Part shown: piece by piece, positions 31,482 to 34,747 of the stretch
Numbering within the stretch: the stretch's first letter is position 1
How the letters are laid out: every line of letters begins with the position of its first letter
The notes under the pieces: generated by a model
What the model saw: the letters and a program-made list of their open reading frames with translations, nothing else
Told to the model about the DNA's origin: nothing
Databases searched by the model: none
Source: Neelides folsomi
Taxonomy: Eukaryota; Arthropoda; Collembola; Neelipleona; Neelidae
Length of the DNA: 34,747 nucleotides
Assembly (NCBI GenBank): GCA_034687125.1
Contig: JAQGBZ010000532.1
Span: 1 to 34,747 of the forward strand
Direction of reading: 5' to 3'
Translations under genes and position numbers: made by a program

Positions 31482-34098
31482 ATGGAATTTTTCATTTTAC
31501 TTCGTTCCTTTTTCATCTGCATCTTCCTGTGTTTGGCCATTCAAGGTAATGTCGAATTTGATAATTTTTAAGAATTCCAATATTTAATTACATTATCAAA
31601 TATTTTAACTTTAATTTTTATTTAAGACTGTAAATTGAAAATAGTTATTTTGTATGACAGAGACAGATATATAAAAATACAAATACAGATATATGGTATT
31701 TGTAGTTTATCTTTGTTATAAAATGAGTGGAGATCATTGGAGTAAATCTCCAGTTACTTTAGTTACCATTGTAAGTTCATTCATTGTTAATATAAAGATC
31801 TCTATAGTTCCCTTCAAACATTATTACACTATTTATCGTAATAAATAGTGGATGGAATTTGTGAGATTCAAAAGTGCATTTTCCTTTCATGCCCCGTCGA
31901 ATTCACATCAAATTCCCCAACATGGCTTTCAATTACATGAAGATCATTTTAGCCCAACTTTGCTACATTTTTAATCTTTATCTCTTAAACTTCTAAATTC
32001 ATTAAAAACTTCAAATATTTAATCCAATGGAAGTTAAGTACATTATTTGCTTTGAGTTATTCGTATTAATTCTAATAGAGAGCTCAAATAAAATATAAGT
32101 GTATAACTCATATTTTGAAAATATATAGTTTATATGAAAAAAGTTAAAATTAGAACATAAAACATGTATCATTAAATGTAAGAAAAAGATATGAATTTAT
32201 CGTGGATGTATCAAAAGCAAACAAATGAAATTCTTATGTTCGGTTTCAGCCTTTGGGGATTTATATTGTTATTTTACTGTGAATTTTAATGTAGGAAACT
32301 TCCGTCGAAGGCATAAAGAACATTTTGAACCCAATTGTTTTACGCCAATGAAAATGAGGTTAGGAAAGTGTAGGAGCGAATATTGGGGATGGGTCTCATA
32401 TAAGTACATATATGAAGTTCAAGAGCAGCGGAAGGCGTGGAAGGAAAATGAGGACAAAAGATTTCTTTTTACCTTCAAAATTATTAAACACATCAAAAGG
32501 CTCTTATCTCATTTTAAACCCATTCTTTTTTATGTCGCCCATCTTCAAGAGAGAAGTTACGTTCATGCCCTAATGAAGAAACGATGAGTTTGAAAGCATG
32601 AACGAATTGCATTTAATTATATGCTAAATAGAATACATACCTAATATGAGCATATCTGCACCTAGGTAATATATATATGTATGTGCAGAATGTGCACTCG
32701 TGCACCTATAAAATAAACACATACTTTATAGTGAAAAATGAATATTGTAATGGATTTATAAACATTATAATACTATATACCTTTAAATATTATCCATTTT
32801 TCATTTATGTTAATTTTAAATTTTAAAATCAATTTGATTTTTCTTTGGCCATTTTTACAAATTTAGAATTTATACAATTTTCAATATTTAATGTACACAA
32901 TTATAAAATAAAATTTCTATATTGTAAGGTTGAACAATATTAAAATAATTTATAACTTATATATTATACCATATAGATTATAGATATTGTACTGAGTGAG
33001 TCAAAAGTTCATTTCTTTTTTAAATAGACAAATACAATCACATAGAAAAGAAATCAACTTTTGTGGACTCTGTACAATTTAATGCATGAAAAATAATATA
33101 ATGATATATTTAAATTGGTAAATATCATATACTTGTCCTGTACTGTAACTATGCAAGATTAAACTTTTGTTATTTTGTCTTTGGCGATTGGCCATCAATA
33201 TAAAAGTAAATTTGTTTAACAATCAAACAAGTGTTAATTAATTGGCAACCTGACAGTTTTAAGTCTTTAAGTTATTTAGCATGTAAATGATGTAATAGAT
33301 TTCTAATTAAAACATTATTGTTTGCAGGTAGTTATGGAGAGAGCGAAGAGAGTTTTGTTAATTCAAAGGAGAGAGATTTGAAAGACCATTTTAACAATGT
33401 TTTGAACGGAAAAAATAAAGGGAAAACTTATGTTGACTCAAAATCAATTGATGATCTTAAAAGAAATAAGAAATCAAGCAAAAGTTCAAAATCTTCAGGT
33501 AAATGATATTCTGGTTACTAATATATATTTTATGTTTTGAATATTTTAACATTTATAATGTCACTATTACAACTATTTATACAGCGTGTTTATTTTCTAG
33601 TGTTCTTTTTTTAAACTCTAAATATTTTAAAAATAACACTACATAGAAAACACGTTGAATAAATAAGTAATTTATTCTATTTATTTAACTTTAAATATTT
33701 AATAAATATATTAAACATATTGATATTAAAATATTAGTAAATGCATAAATTATAATGTAAATTATAATTGTAATATTAACAATTTTTTAATAGATGAAGA
33801 AATCGTTCCTCCAGATTTTAATAAATTACTCGACGTCGGGCGAAGTTTATTTGAAATGATGGGAAGTTCAAAAATCAGTTTGACCAATTTATTTTTTAAT
33901 CCTTCTTCCTTCACTTCACGATCATCTGGATCTACGGGAAGAGCGGGAGTCATCGATTGGCTTGCAAGACTCATCGGCGTCCAAGGGAAAACTTTGGGAG
34001 AATTCCTTCGTGAATATCAAGTTCATGTTCTGTACGATCTCGTCTTTGTTTTCTTCAAGTGGATTTTCTTTTTATATGCAGGGCTTCTCATTCCTTGA
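31482..34098 (+). CDS. Gene 4: small secreted or membrane protein, three exons
   Basis: Exons 31482-31545, 33328-33498 and 33794-34098, all GT-AG with phase-1 joins, give 179 residues. Exon 1 encodes a clear signal peptide (MEFFILLRSFFICIFLCLAI). Exon 2 is hydrophilic, with acidic residues, a KDHFNNVLNGKNKGK stretch and a Lys/Ser run ending KSSKSSKSS. Exon 3 has RSLFEMMGSSKISLTNLFF, VIDWLARLIGVQGKTLGEFL and a hydrophobic C-terminus (LVFVFFKWIFFLYAGLLIP) that could be a membrane anchor or a lipid-interacting helix. I do not recognise the family. Intron 1 is long (1782 bp). No cysteine remains after signal removal, so it is not a disulfide-rich peptide. Its relation to the receptor cluster is unknown. 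Confidence 0.68.
32225..32587 (+). other. Open frame of 120 codons inside intron 1 of gene 4
   Basis: The product is rich in Lys, Phe and His, with no signal, domain or repeat. It is the longest frame in that intron, but nothing supports that it is expressed. It could be an alternative exon (an AG/G boundary lies near 32296) or chance. Confidence 0.15.
32992..33072. mobile_element. Tiny TA-flanked foldback MITE, 81 bp
   Basis: The left arm CTGAGTGAGTCAAAAGTT plus CATTTCTTTT is matched in inverse by AAAAGAAATCAACTTTTGT plus GGACTCTG, almost the whole element being stem. TA on both sides fits Tc1/mariner insertion. Lies in intron 1 of gene 4. Confidence 0.6.
33582..33657. mobile_element. Foldback MITE-like element, 76 bp
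   Basis: CAGCGTGTTTATTTTCTAGT at the left faces ACTACATAGAAAACACGTTG at the right as imperfect inverted repeats of about 27 bp. Lies in intron 2 of gene 4. A target duplication is not clear on the right side. Confidence 0.5.
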
Positions 34099-34469
34099 AT
34101 CTTTAAAGCGCTTTTATCAAATCCTGACAATTGACATTTTAAATTAAATGGACATTAACATATTGTAATGCGTAGTACAAAAATTGAATTAAGATTGAAT
34201 TGTTATAATTGTTATTCAATTTTTAACTTGTTTTGTTTGTTATTTGTCATTGTAATATTTCTTCATAAAATTCTTTATTTTATATTTTTCATATTTGTCA
34301 ATATTTAAAATTTGTGATAGATTTACCTGTGAATTAAGATTAATTTTTTGCTTATCTGTTAAGTTGTTATAATATGAATGTGAATATAAGAATTCTTAAA
34401 TGTTAATGTGAGATGAATGATCAAATGATCATATAACGATTCTAGAGAATACTCACCAGAATACTCACC

Positions 34470-34501
34470 TTCATTTTGAATTTTTAAAAATTCAAAATGA
34501 A
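34470..34501. repeat. Perfect 32-bp palindrome
   Basis: TTCATTTTGAATTTTT followed at once by its exact reverse complement. Just before it, the 13-base unit AGAATACTCACC(A/T) occurs twice in tandem (about 34445-34470). Confidence 0.9.
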
Positions 34502-34605
34502 TCATTTGTTTAAAATATAAATAATTTGTATAAATGAAATGTATTTGGTGAATTGTTTTTTCAATTTTCATTTACCTTAAGAAATAAAAAGAAAGTTGTT
34601 GATTA

Positions 34606-34690
34606 CACTGAACCTCGGATAAGATCAACTTCACGGGATACACCAATTTTGGTGATCTTAACCGCGGTTTACACTAACCGAGGTTGATAT
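34606..34690. mobile_element. pogo/Tigger-like terminal repeat remnant
   Basis: CACTGAACCTCGGATAAGATCA is close to the known pogo/Tigger end pattern (CAGT.AACCTCGGTTAA). GATCTTAACCGCGGTTTA follows in inverse orientation, then CACTAACCGAGGTT. The element is a foldback remnant or continues past the window. Confidence 0.45.
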
Positions 34691-34747
34691 ATGTCATATA
34701 ATTACACATGTAGGTATTTATATTATTGAAAATTAAATAATTTACAT

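Larger units (their letters stand above)
34099..34747. other. 3' flank of gene 4 to the window edge
   Basis: AT-rich non-coding DNA with a perfect palindrome and a pogo-like terminal sequence, both listed separately. No clear polyadenylation signal close behind gene 4. Confidence 0.45.

Noticed and set aside
1..34747. CRISPR array, bacterial operons, riboswitches
   Set aside because: Introns, polyadenylation signals and metazoan gene families show eukaryotic DNA; no spaced direct repeats of CRISPR type are present.

Overview
This is eukaryotic, AT-rich, intron-containing DNA, most likely from an arthropod. The grounds are metazoan receptor tyrosine kinase genes with short GT-AG introns, relics of the animal genes strawberry notch and CP2/gemini, MITE-type transposons, and a short (TTAGG)n stretch, the usual arthropod telomere motif, at 13551-13574. 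A springtail or close relative is plausible because the kinase juxtamembrane region resembles expanded springtail receptor kinases as I remember them, but this is not proven from the window.

The main content is a cluster of three paralogous receptor genes with an unusual domain order: signal peptide, two or three P-type (trefoil) domains, about 25 ankyrin repeats, one transmembrane helix, an acidic juxtamembrane segment, and a tyrosine kinase of the FGFR/VEGFR/Kit type. Gene 1 (minus strand, about 4219 to 140) runs off the left edge. Gene 2 (minus strand, 12662 to 6621) is complete in seven exons, 1538 residues. Gene 3 (plus strand, 18478 to 23718) has the same seven exons, but one donor site is non-canonical. 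In each gene the ectodomain, membrane helix and juxtamembrane region lie in one exon of about 3.7 kb, while the kinase is split over six small exons. Genes 2 and 3 lack the HRD arginine of the catalytic loop (HCD and YCD), so they are non-RD kinases. A decayed ankyrin fragment at 12938-13227 is a relic of a fourth copy. Genes 1 and 2 share a tract of about 480 bp that is nearly identical at the DNA level, a sign of recent gene conversion.

Layout: 1-92 end of a hAT-like MITE; 140-4219 gene 1; about 4370-4515 inverted-repeat element; about 4870-5594 3' end of a LINE; 6621-12662 gene 2; 12938-13227 ankyrin relic; 13316-13495 and 17784-17970 two copies of a direct repeat enclosing a broken strawberry notch-like gene (about 13622-16970) and an LTR-like segment (about 17150-17590); 18478-23718 gene 3; about 24550-24680 transposon-end remnant; about 25170-26084 broken CP2/gemini-type transcription factor; 26085-31480 mostly non-coding, with a 445-bp hAT MITE carrying perfect 8-bp target duplications (27414-27858), a miRNA-like hairpin and a tiny TA-flanked MITE; 31482-34098 a three-exon gene for a small secreted or membrane protein of unknown family; then palindromes and a pogo-like terminal sequence up to the right edge.

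Working view (inference): the trefoil-ankyrin-kinase genes form a lineage-specific receptor family with a variable, repeat-built ectodomain, evolving by duplication, conversion and decay in a transposon-rich region. Recognition of external or microbial ligands is a reasonable hypothesis, but nothing in the sequence proves it.
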